Assembly: GCF_030409755.1 (NCBI RefSeq)
Contig: NZ_JAUFQE010000001.1
Span: 1,550,001-1,614,000 of the forward strand
Reading direction: 5' to 3'
Source: Vibrio lentus
GTDB taxonomy: Bacteria > Pseudomonadota > Gammaproteobacteria > Enterobacterales > Vibrionaceae
DNA length: 64,000 bases
In this document: positions 45,242 through 53,974 of the stretch, piece after piece
How the letters are laid out: each line of letters begins with the position of its first letter
Position numbering within the stretch: the stretch's first letter is position 1
Notes under the pieces: model-generated
Databases searched by the model: none
Told to the model about the DNA's origin: nothing
What the model saw: the letters and a program-made list of their open reading frames with translations, nothing else
Program-made: the position numbers and the translations under genes

Positions 45242-46117
45242 ATGGTTGGAAAAATAGATACACTTCGAGCAGGGAAAGTCCTTGATACTATAGGTAGTCT
45301 TTATGATAGCTTTACTCCAGCATCCAAGCGTATTGCTGACTTTGTTTTAGAGCAACCAAATGAAGTTTGCACACTTTCTATTGCTGAGTTGTCGCAATTA
45401 GTTTTAGCAGGGGACGCTTCGATTATTCGCTTTTGCCGTTCCTTAGGAGCTAAGGGCTTTCATGAATTTAAAATGGCTTTAGCGATAGAACTTTCGCAGC
45501 GAGACGAAGCCGATGATAGCCTTTTTGACACCGATGTAACGGCTTCAGACAAACCTGAGGTTATTGGTAAAAAGCTACAAAAGGCAATTGATAAGGTTCT
45601 TTCCGAGACTCTGAATTTGTTGAACCTAGAAACACTCAACCAAGTGAGTGAATCGATAAAGCTAGCGAAGTCGGTTTACTTTTTAGGGGTGGGTTCATCT
45701 GGCATCTCTGCTGAGAATGCCAAATATCGATTTATGCGAATTGGCTTAAATGTTGATGCATTGACGACTAACCATTATATGTACATGAAAGCAGCATTAC
45801 TTGCTCAAGGGGATATTGCGATCGGCATTAGTCATTCAGGCCAATCACAAGAAACGACAAAAGCACTCAAAATTGCTAAGCAATCAGGGGCTACAACGGT
45901 TGCTATTACCCACAACCCTCGCTCTTCGATTTGTGAATATGCTGACTATGTCTTGGTAAATGGAAATCGTCAGGGTCAGTTACAAGGGGATTCGATAGGG
46001 ACAAAGATATCTCAGCTATTTGTACTAGATATGATTTATTGCTTGCTGGTTCAAGGTGATGAAAGCCATGCTCATGCTAGTAAACTTCGAACTACTCAAG
46101 CATTGTCACTGGATTAG
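45242..46117 (+). CDS. nanR: MurR/RpiR-family regulator of sialic acid genes
   Basis: A 291-residue regulator. The N-terminal HTH_6 domain spans about 15-90 ('FTPASKRIADFVLEQPNEVCTLSIAELSQLVLAGDASIIRFCRSLGAKGFHEFKMALAIE'). The C-terminal SIS sugar-phosphate isomerase domain spans about 125-265, with 'SVYFLGVGSSGISAENAKYRFMRIG' and 'GDIAIGISHSGQSQETTKALKIAKQSG'. SIS domains of such regulators bind sugar phosphates, here probably ManNAc-6-P or GlcN-6-P. It lies between divergent nanA and convergent nagA, in the middle of the catabolic cluster. The repressor role is inferred from the family and the GGAGT boxes. Confidence 0.9.
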   Translation: MVGKIDTLRAGKVLDTIGSLYDSFTPASKRIADFVLEQPNEVCTLSIAELSQLVLAGDASIIRFCRSLGAKGFHEFKMALAIELSQRDEADDSLFDTDVTASDKPEVIGKKLQKAIDKVLSETLNLLNLETLNQVSESIKLAKSVYFLGVGSSGISAENAKYRFMRIGLNVDALTTNHYMYMKAALLAQGDIAIGISHSGQSQETTKALKIAKQSGATTVAITHNPRSSICEYADYVLVNGNRQGQLQGDSIGTKISQLFVLDMIYCLLVQGDESHAHASKLRTTQALSLD

Positions 46118-46127
46118 ACTCCGGCGA

Positions 46128-46166
46128 AGTATTTAAGGCGCTATAGTCAATACCGCCTTAAATATT
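46128..46166. terminator. Bidirectional terminator between nanR and nagA
   Basis: A 13-bp stem: AGTATTTAAGGCG (46128-46140) with CGCCTTAAATATT (46154-46166). It sits between the convergent stops; the AT-rich stem base gives modest T runs on both strands. Confidence 0.65.
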
Positions 46167-46180
46167 CAAGATTTTCGCTT

Positions 46181-47356
46181 CTACGAATGTTCAACTAACT
46201 CTGTATTATCATACTTGATTTTGCCCATTTGAATGGTTCTATGGACATTCAAGCCCTGATCGATAAGCGTTATGTTTGCGTAATATCCAGCGTCAAGTCG
46301 ACCATATTTTTGATCTAATTTCAGAGCTTGAGCTGGGTACAAAGATGCCATATTCAGTGCTTGTTCCAATGACAGTCCGACCTTTTCAACAAGATTTTTC
46401 ACACCTTGAATCATAGTGATGGCCGCTCCTGCTAGTGTTCCATCTTGATAGTGACAGCGCCCGTCTGTAACAAATGCGGGAGTCCCAGCCATGTCATATT
46501 GCTTCATATCTGTTCCAGTCGGTGTCACGGCATCGGTAACCATAAATAACTTTTCACCTAATATTTGGTGTGCAATACGTACATTAGCGAAGTTAGAGTG
46601 AATGCCATCTACGATAATTCCTGCGTATAATTTTTTGTCAAAGATATAACCGACAGCTCCCGGCTCCCTAGAGTTAAAAGAGCTCATAGCATTGTACAAG
46701 TGTGTGGCCATACTTAACCCTTCGCATTCATTTAGTTGCTCATATGTTGCATTGGTATGCCCCAATGAAACGTAGATTTCAGCATCAGCTAACGCTTTTA
46801 TGTCGGTCTTTGAATTACATTCAGGAGCCAATGTCACCATTTTTATAATATTTCGGTGTTTAATAAGGAAGGCTAAGCTTTGTTCATCTAATTGACGGAT
46901 AAACTGTTCGTTATGTGCCCCTTTTTTAGTATGACTAATAAAAGGGCCTTCTAAATGAAGACCTAAGATGCCTTGCTTTTCAATTTCTATATTTTTTCCC
47001 ATCAAATTAACAGCCAATTTCAGATCGTCGATATCGCTTGTAATCAGCGTTGGGAGATACTGGGTTGTACCGGACTGCAGATTAGTGTCGTTCATGATTT
47101 TCAAAGTTGAGTAGGATGGATCTGTGTTAAACAAAACCCCACCACAGCCGTTTAACTGAAGATCAATGAAGCCTGCACAGGCCAATAAGCCTTGTCCATC
47201 AACTTGTTCAAGAACCGCTGGCTGTGATTCTGCTGGGACAACCTCAGCAATATGATCGCCTTCGATAATAATTATGTGATTTTTAAGTATTTCAGTACCG
47301 TTAAATATATCGATATTGACCAGAGCATAGCGGTTTGGAGTGCAGGTCTTTGTCAT
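46181..47356 (-). CDS. nagA: N-acetylglucosamine-6-phosphate deacetylase
   Basis: The 391-residue amidohydrolase deacetylates GlcNAc-6-P, linking sialic acid degradation to GlcN-6-P. Landmarks are 'GFIDLQLNGCGGVLFN', 'GLHLEGPFISHTKKGAHNEQFI', the metal ligands in 'YVSLGHTNATYEQ' and 'SMATHLYNAMSSF', and then 'GIIVDGIHSNFANVRIAH'. The catalytic Asp is in 'FMVTDAVTPTG'. Length and order are normal. It faces nanE across a spacer containing GGAGT boxes. No nagB is in the cluster, so deamination must use an enzyme encoded elsewhere. Confidence 0.95.
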   Translation of the reverse strand: MTKTCTPNRYALVNIDIFNGTEILKNHIIIIEGDHIAEVVPAESQPAVLEQVDGQGLLACAGFIDLQLNGCGGVLFNTDPSYSTLKIMNDTNLQSGTTQYLPTLITSDIDDLKLAVNLMGKNIEIEKQGILGLHLEGPFISHTKKGAHNEQFIRQLDEQSLAFLIKHRNIIKMVTLAPECNSKTDIKALADAEIYVSLGHTNATYEQLNECEGLSMATHLYNAMSSFNSREPGAVGYIFDKKLYAGIIVDGIHSNFANVRIAHQILGEKLFMVTDAVTPTGTDMKQYDMAGTPAFVTDGRCHYQDGTLAGAAITMIQGVKNLVEKVGLSLEQALNMASLYPAQALKLDQKYGRLDAGYYANITLIDQGLNVHRTIQMGKIKYDNTELVEHS

Positions 47357-47427
47357 TGTAGTTCTCTTTGGGCTCTAAATTATTAAGGGAGTATCACTTC
47401 ATTCGAAGGGATATTACACATCTTTAT

Positions 47428-47440
47428 GGAGTTTAACTCC
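47428..47440. promoter_or_regulatory. NanR-type box upstream of nagA and nanE
   Basis: GGAGT-TTA-ACTCC, symmetrical, about 72 bases upstream of nagA. It is identical in form to the box at 45059. Confidence 0.65.
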
Positions 47441-47547
47441 GATTGTTTTATCATGGATATCATTTAAAGCCTCTTTTTTCACGATTTCGTATGGAGATTA
47501 GGCAAGTTTGTGACAAGGATCTTCAATCTTGTAATTTTGTGTTGAAG

Positions 47548-47578
47548 TTTAACTCCGTGGTGGCATTGTGGAGTTAAA
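47548..47578. promoter_or_regulatory. Pair of GGAGTT half-sites upstream of nanE
   Basis: TTTAACTCC (47548-47556) and TGGAGTTAAA (47569-47578) face each other 12 bases apart, about 40 bases before the nanE start. Confidence 0.5.
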
Positions 47579-47615
47579 TTTCAATATTAATACTTATTCT
47601 GGAGTATTGAATCTT

Positions 47616-48323
47616 ATGCAAGTTAAGAAAGCCGCCATTTTAAACACTCTGAGGAAAGGATTTGTCGCATCTTGCCAGCCTGTTGACGACGGTCCCATGG
47701 ATAAACCAGAAATAGTAACTGCAATGGCAATGGCTTCTGTTATGGGAGGCGCGGTAGCCCTGAGAATTGAAGGCGTTGAGAACCTTAGAGCGGTTCGCCC
47801 TCACGTTGATGTACCTATTATTGGTATCGTTAAGCGTGATCTTGATGATTCTCCAATACGAATCACGCCTTATCTTAAAGATGTTCAAGCGCTACATGAA
47901 GCAGGCGCAGATATTATTGCTATCGATGCCTCTGACCGTGCTCGTCCGGTTACGATTGATACCTTGGTTGCTGAAATCCATAAACTCGGTCGATTGGCTA
48001 TGGCAGATAGCTCTAGCTACATTGAAGGTATGTATGCCAAACAGCTAGGTGTTGAAATCATTGGTTCCACACTGTCAGGCTACACGGGTGGAGTTATACC
48101 TGAAGAGCCTGACTTTGAGCTTGTTGAAAGGCTGAAACAGTCGGGGTGTTTTGTTATGGCAGAAGGTCGTTATAACAGCCCTGAACTAGCACAACGTGCT
48201 ATTGAATCTGGCGCTGATTGTGTAACGGTGGGATCTGCTATAACTCGTATTGAACACATTTGCTCATGGTTTGGTACCGCAGTGAGTGCTGGTCGCCACG
48301 AAGCTATGGAGAAAAGTGCATGA
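47616..48323 (+). CDS. nanE: N-acetylmannosamine-6-phosphate 2-epimerase
   Basis: The 235-residue TIM-barrel epimerase turns ManNAc-6-P into GlcNAc-6-P. '[28 protein letters not shown]' at the N-terminus is the family signature. '[24 protein letters not shown]', '[15 protein letters not shown]' and '[29 protein letters not shown]' complete the active site. ATG 47616 is chosen because it gives the standard N-terminus and leaves the GGAGT boxes upstream; an in-frame GTG at 47568 overlaps those boxes. Its stop overlaps the nanK start as ATGA, a sign of coupling. Confidence 0.95.
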   Translation: MQVKKAAILNTLRKGFVASCQPVDDGPMDKPEIVTAMAMASVMGGAVALRIEGVENLRAVRPHVDVPIIGIVKRDLDDSPIRITPYLKDVQALHEAGADIIAIDASDRARPVTIDTLVAEIHKLGRLAMADSSSYIEGMYAKQLGVEIIGSTLSGYTGGVIPEEPDFELVERLKQSGCFVMAEGRYNSPELAQRAIESGADCVTVGSAITRIEHICSWFGTAVSAGRHEAMEKSA

Positions 48324-49204
48324 GTGTTTGTCTTGCTATCGATATTGGTGGTACGAAAATCGCAGCTGCGTTAATTGAATCAAATCACCTTTCACAGCGT
48401 ACCCAAGTAAGCACGCCATCATCGCAAGTTCCATCGGCGATGAGCCAAGCACTTGATGATTTGATCTCTCCACTGATAGGGCAAGCTGACTATGTTGCAA
48501 TAGCATCAACCGGCATCATCAATGATGGCGTTTTAACTGCATTGAACCCTGACAATCTCGGGGGACTAAACAACTACCCACTCAAGGCTACCTTAGAAAA
48601 TATCACTTCTCTACCTTGTTACGTTATCAATGATGCTCAAGCAGCGTGTTGGATTGAATATCAACAGCTCAATGGTGACATAACAGATATGGCATTTATC
48701 ACAGTATCGACAGGAGTTGGTGCCGGCCTTGTTCTTGGTGGAGAGTTATTGGTGGGACGCCGCGGTATCGCCGGGCATGCAGGACACATGCAAGTAGATC
48801 CTGATGGACCTATGTGTGGGTGCGGTCGTATAGGTTGTGTAGAAGCAATTGCCTCTGGAACCGCGATAACTAAAGCGGGTAAAAAGCGTTGGGCATCTGT
48901 GTCGACTGGAAAAGATATTCACGACAAGTGGATGTCGGGAAATGACAACGCAAAAGCTATTTTCGAGCAATCAGCTCATGCTGTTGCTCAACTTATCTCA
49001 AACCTACGAATTACATTGGATATTGATGTCGTCACACTGGGTGGCAGTGTTGGTTTAGCAAGTGGCTACCTAGAACTTGTTGAATCTGAACTGAATACAA
49101 ACCCTAAAGTGTTTCGTCCTGAACTAAGACTCGCCCAAGCCGGTGCCGATGCCGGTTTATTAGGTGCAGCTCATTGGGCACATCAATATTACAAAAAAAA
49201 ATAA
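48320..49204 (+). CDS. nanK: N-acetylmannosamine kinase (ROK family)
   Basis: A 294-residue ROK kinase that phosphorylates N-acetylmannosamine to ManNAc-6-P. ATP-binding is seen in '[16 protein letters not shown]'. The ROK signature '[32 protein letters not shown]' at about 152-183 contains the zinc ligands: the HxxE-like start and three Cys in 'CGCGRIGC'. '[14 protein letters not shown]' closes the nucleotide site. The start ATG 48320 overlaps the nanE stop. It follows nanE and precedes the transporter, completing the NanE-NanK-NagA path. Confidence 0.95.
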   Translation: MSVCLAIDIGGTKIAAALIESNHLSQRTQVSTPSSQVPSAMSQALDDLISPLIGQADYVAIASTGIINDGVLTALNPDNLGGLNNYPLKATLENITSLPCYVINDAQAACWIEYQQLNGDITDMAFITVSTGVGAGLVLGGELLVGRRGIAGHAGHMQVDPDGPMCGCGRIGCVEAIASGTAITKAGKKRWASVSTGKDIHDKWMSGNDNAKAIFEQSAHAVAQLISNLRITLDIDVVTLGGSVGLASGYLELVESELNTNPKVFRPELRLAQAGADAGLLGAAHWAHQYYKKK

Positions 49205-49231
49205 TTAAAATAATTAAAGGTCTATAAAACG

Positions 49232-50725
49232 ATGGAAGCAAATTCTTTTGGAACTCTGAACTATATAGTGCTCTTTTTATACCTTGCAGGTGTAATGGGG
49301 GTGGGTGTTTATTTTGCGCGCAGACAAAAGTCTGGTGACGATTACTTTAAAGCTGGTGGACGCATCCCTGGTTGGGCTGCGGGCATTAGTGTGTTCGCAA
49401 CGACGTTAAGTTCAATTACATTTATGTCAATTCCTGCTAAGGCGTATACAGACGATTGGACATTCCTTATTGGTCAATACATTGCAATCGCTATTTTGCC
49501 GTTTGTATTTATTTACTATATTCCATTTTTCCGTCGCCTAAATTTAACGTCGGTATATGAATATTTAGAGAAACGGTTTGATTTGAAAATGCGCCTATTC
49601 GGCAGTATCTCTTTTATGTTATTTCATATTGGGCGGATCGCAATTGTTACTTATCTTACTGCACTCGCACTAATGCCATTTATTGACATGAATCCGCTGA
49701 CTATCGTGTTCTTAATTGGTGTCTTATGTATCATTTATACCTTCCTAGGTGGTATTGAAGGTGTTATTTGGACTGATGTTATGCAAGGCATTATGCTTTC
49801 AGTGGCGGCTGTTGGTATTTTTGTTGTTCTTTGTTTCAACGTTGATGGTGGTTTAGGTGAAATCTTCACAATGTCTTCAGAGGCAGATAAGTATTTCCCA
49901 GCAGAACAATTTCGTTGGAGTTGGACAGAAGCAACAATACCAGTCCTAATGATTGGTTTTTTCTTCTCAGTTTTACAGCAGTTCACAGCAAGCCAAGATG
50001 TGGTTCAACGTTACATCGTGACGGACTCAATTGAGGAAACAAAGAAAGCACTAATTACCAACGCAAAATTTGTTGCTTTCGTTCCTGTATTCTTCTTTGC
50101 TGTTGGCGCGGGTTTGTATGCATTTTACACACAAAATCCAAGCCTACTGTCGGATGATTTTAATACTGGCGGTATCCTACCGTTCTACATTATTACTCAG
50201 CTTCCGGCGGGCATCGCTGGTTTGATTATCGCAGCTATTTTTGCGGCATCTCAGTCGAGTATATCAAGTAGCTTGAACAGTATTTCTGCATGTTATACCA
50301 GTGATATTTACCAACGCCTAAGTAAAGATCATCAAACAGAAAATACATTGCGTATTGGTCGTATTGTTACCGTCATCTCTGGATTGTTGGGTGTAGCCGC
50401 TTCCACATACTTGATCTTCTCAGAAGAGAGTCAAATTTGGGATGCATTTAATAGTTTACTTGGTCTCATGGGAGGGCCAATGACAGGTCTATTTATGCTG
50501 GGTGTGTTTATTCGTAACGCAACAGCAAAAAGTGCACTCATTGGGGTGATTGTAAGTGTAATAGCAACACTGTGCGCGCGTTACTTAACCGATTTGAACT
50601 TTTTCTTCTATGGTGGTATCGGCACGATGACTGTTGTCATTGTAGGCTACATTTCGGCATTACTAATGAAAGAAGAACCTAAAGATGTCAGCAAAGAGTT
50701 TGTTCTAACTTCATCTAAAAAATAA
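49232..50725 (+). CDS. nanT: SSS-family sialic acid:sodium symporter
   Basis: A 497-residue polytopic transporter of the sodium:solute symporter family (SiaT-type). It begins 'MEANSFGTLNYIVLFLYLAGVMGVGVYFARR' and continues with the sodium-site region 'GISVFATTLSSITFMSIPAKAYTDDWTF'. 'TASQDVVQRYIVTDSIEETKKALI' is conserved in SSS members, and about 13 helices are seen. Its place between nanK and yhcH indicates that it brings in sialic acid. This cluster lacks the TRAP system used by many vibrios. Ribosome site AAAGG is seen. The substrate assignment rests on context. Confidence 0.9.
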   Translation: MEANSFGTLNYIVLFLYLAGVMGVGVYFARRQKSGDDYFKAGGRIPGWAAGISVFATTLSSITFMSIPAKAYTDDWTFLIGQYIAIAILPFVFIYYIPFFRRLNLTSVYEYLEKRFDLKMRLFGSISFMLFHIGRIAIVTYLTALALMPFIDMNPLTIVFLIGVLCIIYTFLGGIEGVIWTDVMQGIMLSVAAVGIFVVLCFNVDGGLGEIFTMSSEADKYFPAEQFRWSWTEATIPVLMIGFFFSVLQQFTASQDVVQRYIVTDSIEETKKALITNAKFVAFVPVFFFAVGAGLYAFYTQNPSLLSDDFNTGGILPFYIITQLPAGIAGLIIAAIFAASQSSISSSLNSISACYTSDIYQRLSKDHQTENTLRIGRIVTVISGLLGVAASTYLIFSEESQIWDAFNSLLGLMGGPMTGLFMLGVFIRNATAKSALIGVIVSVIATLCARYLTDLNFFFYGGIGTMTVVIVGYISALLMKEEPKDVSKEFVLTSSKK

Positions 50726-50780
50726 CAATTAATTCAAGCTCTCATGATGCTATGAGAGCTTATAACATTTCGAGGTTACA

Positions 50781-51248
50781 ATGATTTTTGGGCACATTTC
50801 ACAATCTGATAAATGCGTACTCCCTGCGCCGATTCTGACTGCTTTAGAGTTCCTAGCTAATAGAGACTTAGATAGTTTGGAAATTGGTCGTCATGATATT
50901 AATGGTGATTTAATGTTCGTAAATGTGATGAGTTTTGATACGGCTCATGAGGACGAAAAACTAGCCGAAGTACATAAGGAATATATTGATTTACAGGTTC
51001 TGATTCATGGTGAAGAGAAAATTCAGTTTGCTTTAAAAAGTCAGTACCACGTAGCTGAAACCGAATATAATGCGAATGATGACTTTTATTTAGTGAATTC
51101 AATGGATTCGCCATCCAGCTTAGTTCTTATACCCGGATGTTTTGCGGTGTTTTTTCCAAATCAACCTCATAAACCTGGCTGTTGTTTACAGCTTCCACAA
51201 CATATAAAAAAAGCAGTTGTGAAAATACATAAAACACTCTTGTCTTAA
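50781..51248 (+). CDS. YhcH/NanQ-like sialic acid anomerase
   Basis: A 155-residue cupin of the YhcH/YjgK/YiaL (DUF386) family. In E. coli, YhcH (NanQ) speeds up mutarotation of N-acetylneuraminate. Landmarks are 'ALEFLANRDLDSLEIGRHDINGDLMFVNV' and 'EVHKEYIDLQVLIHGEEKIQFA', followed by 'DFYLVNSMDSPSSLVLIPGCFAVFFPNQPHKPGCC' with the metal-binding His and Glu residues. It is the last gene of the nanE operon, 55 bases after the transporter stop. A hairpin at 51260-51291 probably ends the transcript. The proposed role is inferred from E. coli. Confidence 0.88.
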   Translation: MIFGHISQSDKCVLPAPILTALEFLANRDLDSLEIGRHDINGDLMFVNVMSFDTAHEDEKLAEVHKEYIDLQVLIHGEEKIQFALKSQYHVAETEYNANDDFYLVNSMDSPSSLVLIPGCFAVFFPNQPHKPGCCLQLPQHIKKAVVKIHKTLLS

Positions 51249-51259
51249 ATACAATATTG

Positions 51260-51291
51260 CAGTTGTCCTAAATTATTTTTTGGGACAACTG
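51260..51291. terminator. Hairpin ending the nan operon
   Basis: CAGTTGTCC (51260-51268) pairs with GGACAACTG (51283-51291); the loop is A/T-rich and no strong T run follows. It separates the nan operon from convergent mpaA. Confidence 0.55.
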
Positions 51292-51319
51292 GTATATTTT
51301 CCACATTTCAAAATCATAG

Positions 51320-52060
51320 TTATCTTATTTGTTCAGTAATATAAAACCCCAACACCGCCACAAATGCATCCAAATATTGCTCGATAGTCAAATCAGCAGA
51401 CACGGGCGGTAGCTCTACGGTAATACACGGTAGGTTTCTTTCTTGGCACCAAGTGCCGAATGAGCCTGGGGTTTCGTAATCAACGTCTTCTACGAGTGGT
51501 AGGTTGAACTGTTTGCCTAGCCAAATGGCGAGTTCAGATTGGGTTGGGTCGTCGACCATAGCGAGTGGTTCGTGGAACGAGATAACGAACTTGGGTTTGC
51601 GCTGCTCAATGAGGTTGATCAGTGACTGCACTTCTGGCTCTAACTGGTTTGCCTGCCCTGTTTTTACTTTTACATCTCTGACTGGTGTGTGGGAACTCCA
51701 GCGATAAACGGTGCCGTTTTCTGTCCAGTTCTGGGTCGGAAAGGCGCGGTTCAGATCGACTTGGTTTGCGTTGGCACGTGTACCTAACTGGTTGCCATCT
51801 GGATTCATCGACAAGATCACATCGTGTCGCAAGTTGGCGGCTGGCAAGCTTCTTAGCGCGCAAGATAAACCAGCAATAGACGCGGTTTCATCACCGTGTG
51901 TGCCTGCTAAAATCAGCCCGCGAGATTCGCTTTCTACTTGCGCGGGGAAATAGAGCAAGGGTGCGCCCAATACCGACTTTCCATATGGTAGCGGCTTTAT
52001 TGAAAATGCCGCTCTTTCCGTTCTTGGAATTAAACTCACCTTAATCTCCTGATTGATCAA
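51320..52060 (-). CDS. mpaA: Murein peptide amidase MpaA
   Basis: A 246-residue zinc carboxypeptidase-fold (M14) amidase that cuts the gamma-D-Glu-meso-diaminopimelate bond of the murein tripeptide, part of cell wall recycling. Zinc ligands are seen in 'LAGTHGDETASIAGLS' (His 55 and Glu 58) and the His of 'FVISFHEPLAMVD'; the catalytic Glu is in 'CITVELPP'. 'SMNPDGNQLGTRANANQVDLNRAFPTQNW' is the substrate-binding segment. It diverges from an MppA/OppA-type binding protein, which supports murein peptide use. The cytoplasmic location is inferred from the absence of a signal peptide. Confidence 0.93.
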   Translation of the reverse strand: MINQEIKVSLIPRTERAAFSIKPLPYGKSVLGAPLLYFPAQVESESRGLILAGTHGDETASIAGLSCALRSLPAANLRHDVILSMNPDGNQLGTRANANQVDLNRAFPTQNWTENGTVYRWSSHTPVRDVKVKTGQANQLEPEVQSLINLIEQRKPKFVISFHEPLAMVDDPTQSELAIWLGKQFNLPLVEDVDYETPGSFGTWCQERNLPCITVELPPVSADLTIEQYLDAFVAVLGFYITEQIR

Positions 52061-52188
52061 GTAGTATCAAAGTGTCACTACTATTTAGATGACCTCTATT
52101 AAATAAACCATAGCGTCAAAACTCGTCAACCGTCGCATTGTTAATTTTATTACTTTGCTTCAAAGATAGGCTAGGAGAGCAAAAAAAC

Positions 52189-53814
52189 ATGGATTTTAAG
52201 AAACATTCAACGGCTTTAATCATTTCATCTTTATTGACCCCTTTTATCTCAGTGACTGCCGTTGCTGACACATTGCCTGCCGGAACTTCTCTGGCGAAGG
52301 AGCAACACTTGGTGCGTGCCAATGATGCAGAAGCTGCGACGCTTGACCCGGCAAAGGCAGAAGGCTTGCCTGAAATGCACATTCTACGCGACCTATTTGA
52401 AGGGTTAGTGATTCAAGATCGTGATGGCAACATTACTCCAGGTGTTGCGGAATCTTGGGAAACCGAAGACAACCAGACGTTTGTATTCCACCTGCGTAAA
52501 GATGCTAAATGGTCTAATGGCGATCCTGTGACTGCCGATGATTTCGTGTATGCGATAAGACGCGCGGTCGACCCGAAACTCGCTTCGCCGAATGTTTGGT
52601 ATCTTAAGCTTACTCAAATCAGCAACATTGCAGACGTAGCCGAAGGCAAGAAGCCCGTTGAAGATCTTGGTATTTCGGCCGTCGACAAGCACACGGTGAA
52701 GTTCGAACTCGATAGCAAAGTACCTTACTTTGTGGCGATGACAGGCCACACCTCAATGATGCCAGTTCATAAGGCAACGCTAGAAAACAGCGACAAGCCG
52801 TGGAGCGATCCTAAGCAATTTGTCGGTAATGGAGCGTTTGTACTGGACGAGTGGGTGGTTAACGAGCGCATTGAACTGAAGAAGAGTCCGACATATTGGG
52901 ACAACGCAGATACGCACTTAACCGAAGTGACTTACATTCCTTTCGAGAACCAGAATGCGTCGATCAACCGTTATGCGGTGGGCGAGGTCGATATCACGTC
53001 TGACGTGCCGACACACATGGCGCAGCAACTTAAAACCAAATACCAAGATGCGTTTACCGCGGTGCCTTTGCTGTGTACTTACTACTACGCGTTCAATACG
53101 ACTCGACCTCCGTTTGATGACGCGCGAGTGCGTAAAGCGGTGTCGTATTCCATGATGCGTGACGTGATCACAAATGGTGTCACTCAGGTGGGGAACCTAC
53201 CGGCTTATACCTTTGCTCATGAGTACACGGCAGGTTTTGATGCGACTCAGCCTGAATACAGCACATGGACTCAAAAGGAGCGCGACCAAAAGGCGAAGCA
53301 GCTGTTGAAAGAAGCGGGCTACGATGAGTCTAACCCGTTGGATTTCAAGCTGCTCTACAACACCAGTGAATCGAACAAGTCGATTGCAGTGGCGATTGCT
53401 TCCATGCTGAAAGGTAATCTAGGCGCGCAAGTTGAGCTAGAAAACCAAGAGTGGAAATCTTACCTAGTATCACGTCGCCAAGGTGATTTTGATGTGATGC
53501 GGGCTTCTTGGTGTGGGGACTACAATGAAGCATCTACCTTCTTGAGCTTATTGCGCTCTGAGTCTTCGGGTAATTTTGCTCGTTACAACAACGACAAGTA
53601 CGACTCTGCGATGGACAGTGCATTGGCCGCAACCAGCGAACAAGATCGCCAAGGCTTCTATGACCAAGCCGAGCAGTTACTGGCTGAAGATATGCCTATC
53701 GCGCCAATCTACTACTACATGCAGGCTCGCCTAGTGCGACCAAATGTTGGCGGCTTTGCGAAGAACAACGTGGAAGGGCGCATCTATTCTAAGGATCTTT
53801 ATATCAAAGAGTAG
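52189..53814 (+). CDS. Periplasmic oligopeptide-binding protein, MppA/OppA type
   Basis: A 541-residue SBP_bac_5 family binding protein. A signal peptide ('HSTALIISSLLTPFISVTAVADT', cut near residue 26) precedes 'LVRANDAEAATLDPAKAEGLPEMHILRDLFEGLVIQDRDGNITPGVAESWETEDNQTFVFHLRKDAKWSNGDPVTADDFVYAI', the family hallmark. Later 'YSMMRDVITNGVTQVGNLPAY' and 'FDVMRASWCGDYNEASTFLSLL' match the peptide cleft. MppA in E. coli binds the murein tripeptide and uses the Opp permease. The divergent mpaA supports such a role here. Start ATG 52189 follows TAGGAGAG. No permease genes adjoin it, so a distant Opp system is assumed. Confidence 0.9.
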   Translation: MDFKKHSTALIISSLLTPFISVTAVADTLPAGTSLAKEQHLVRANDAEAATLDPAKAEGLPEMHILRDLFEGLVIQDRDGNITPGVAESWETEDNQTFVFHLRKDAKWSNGDPVTADDFVYAIRRAVDPKLASPNVWYLKLTQISNIADVAEGKKPVEDLGISAVDKHTVKFELDSKVPYFVAMTGHTSMMPVHKATLENSDKPWSDPKQFVGNGAFVLDEWVVNERIELKKSPTYWDNADTHLTEVTYIPFENQNASINRYAVGEVDITSDVPTHMAQQLKTKYQDAFTAVPLLCTYYYAFNTTRPPFDDARVRKAVSYSMMRDVITNGVTQVGNLPAYTFAHEYTAGFDATQPEYSTWTQKERDQKAKQLLKEAGYDESNPLDFKLLYNTSESNKSIAVAIASMLKGNLGAQVELENQEWKSYLVSRRQGDFDVMRASWCGDYNEASTFLSLLRSESSGNFARYNNDKYDSAMDSALAATSEQDRQGFYDQAEQLLAEDMPIAPIYYYMQARLVRPNVGGFAKNNVEGRIYSKDLYIKE

Positions 53815-53854
53815 TTGTGTCTCTGACGTACCAATAAAAATAAGAAATAGAGAA

Positions 53855-53892
53855 AAGGGACGTTGATCATAAATATCTGATCAATGTCCCTT
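53855..53892 (+). terminator. Hairpin after the mppA-like gene
   Basis: A 15-bp near-perfect stem: AAGGGACGTTGATCA (53855-53869) with TGATCAATGTCCCTT (53878-53892), one G-T pair. No long T run follows; termination is likely from stem strength. Confidence 0.6.
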
Positions 53893-53974
53893 CGTCATTA
53901 ATCTGTAACTGGAACCACAAAAAACTGAAACCTGATTGAAGTATTTTTCACTTTTATTTCAATCAGGTGAAGCC

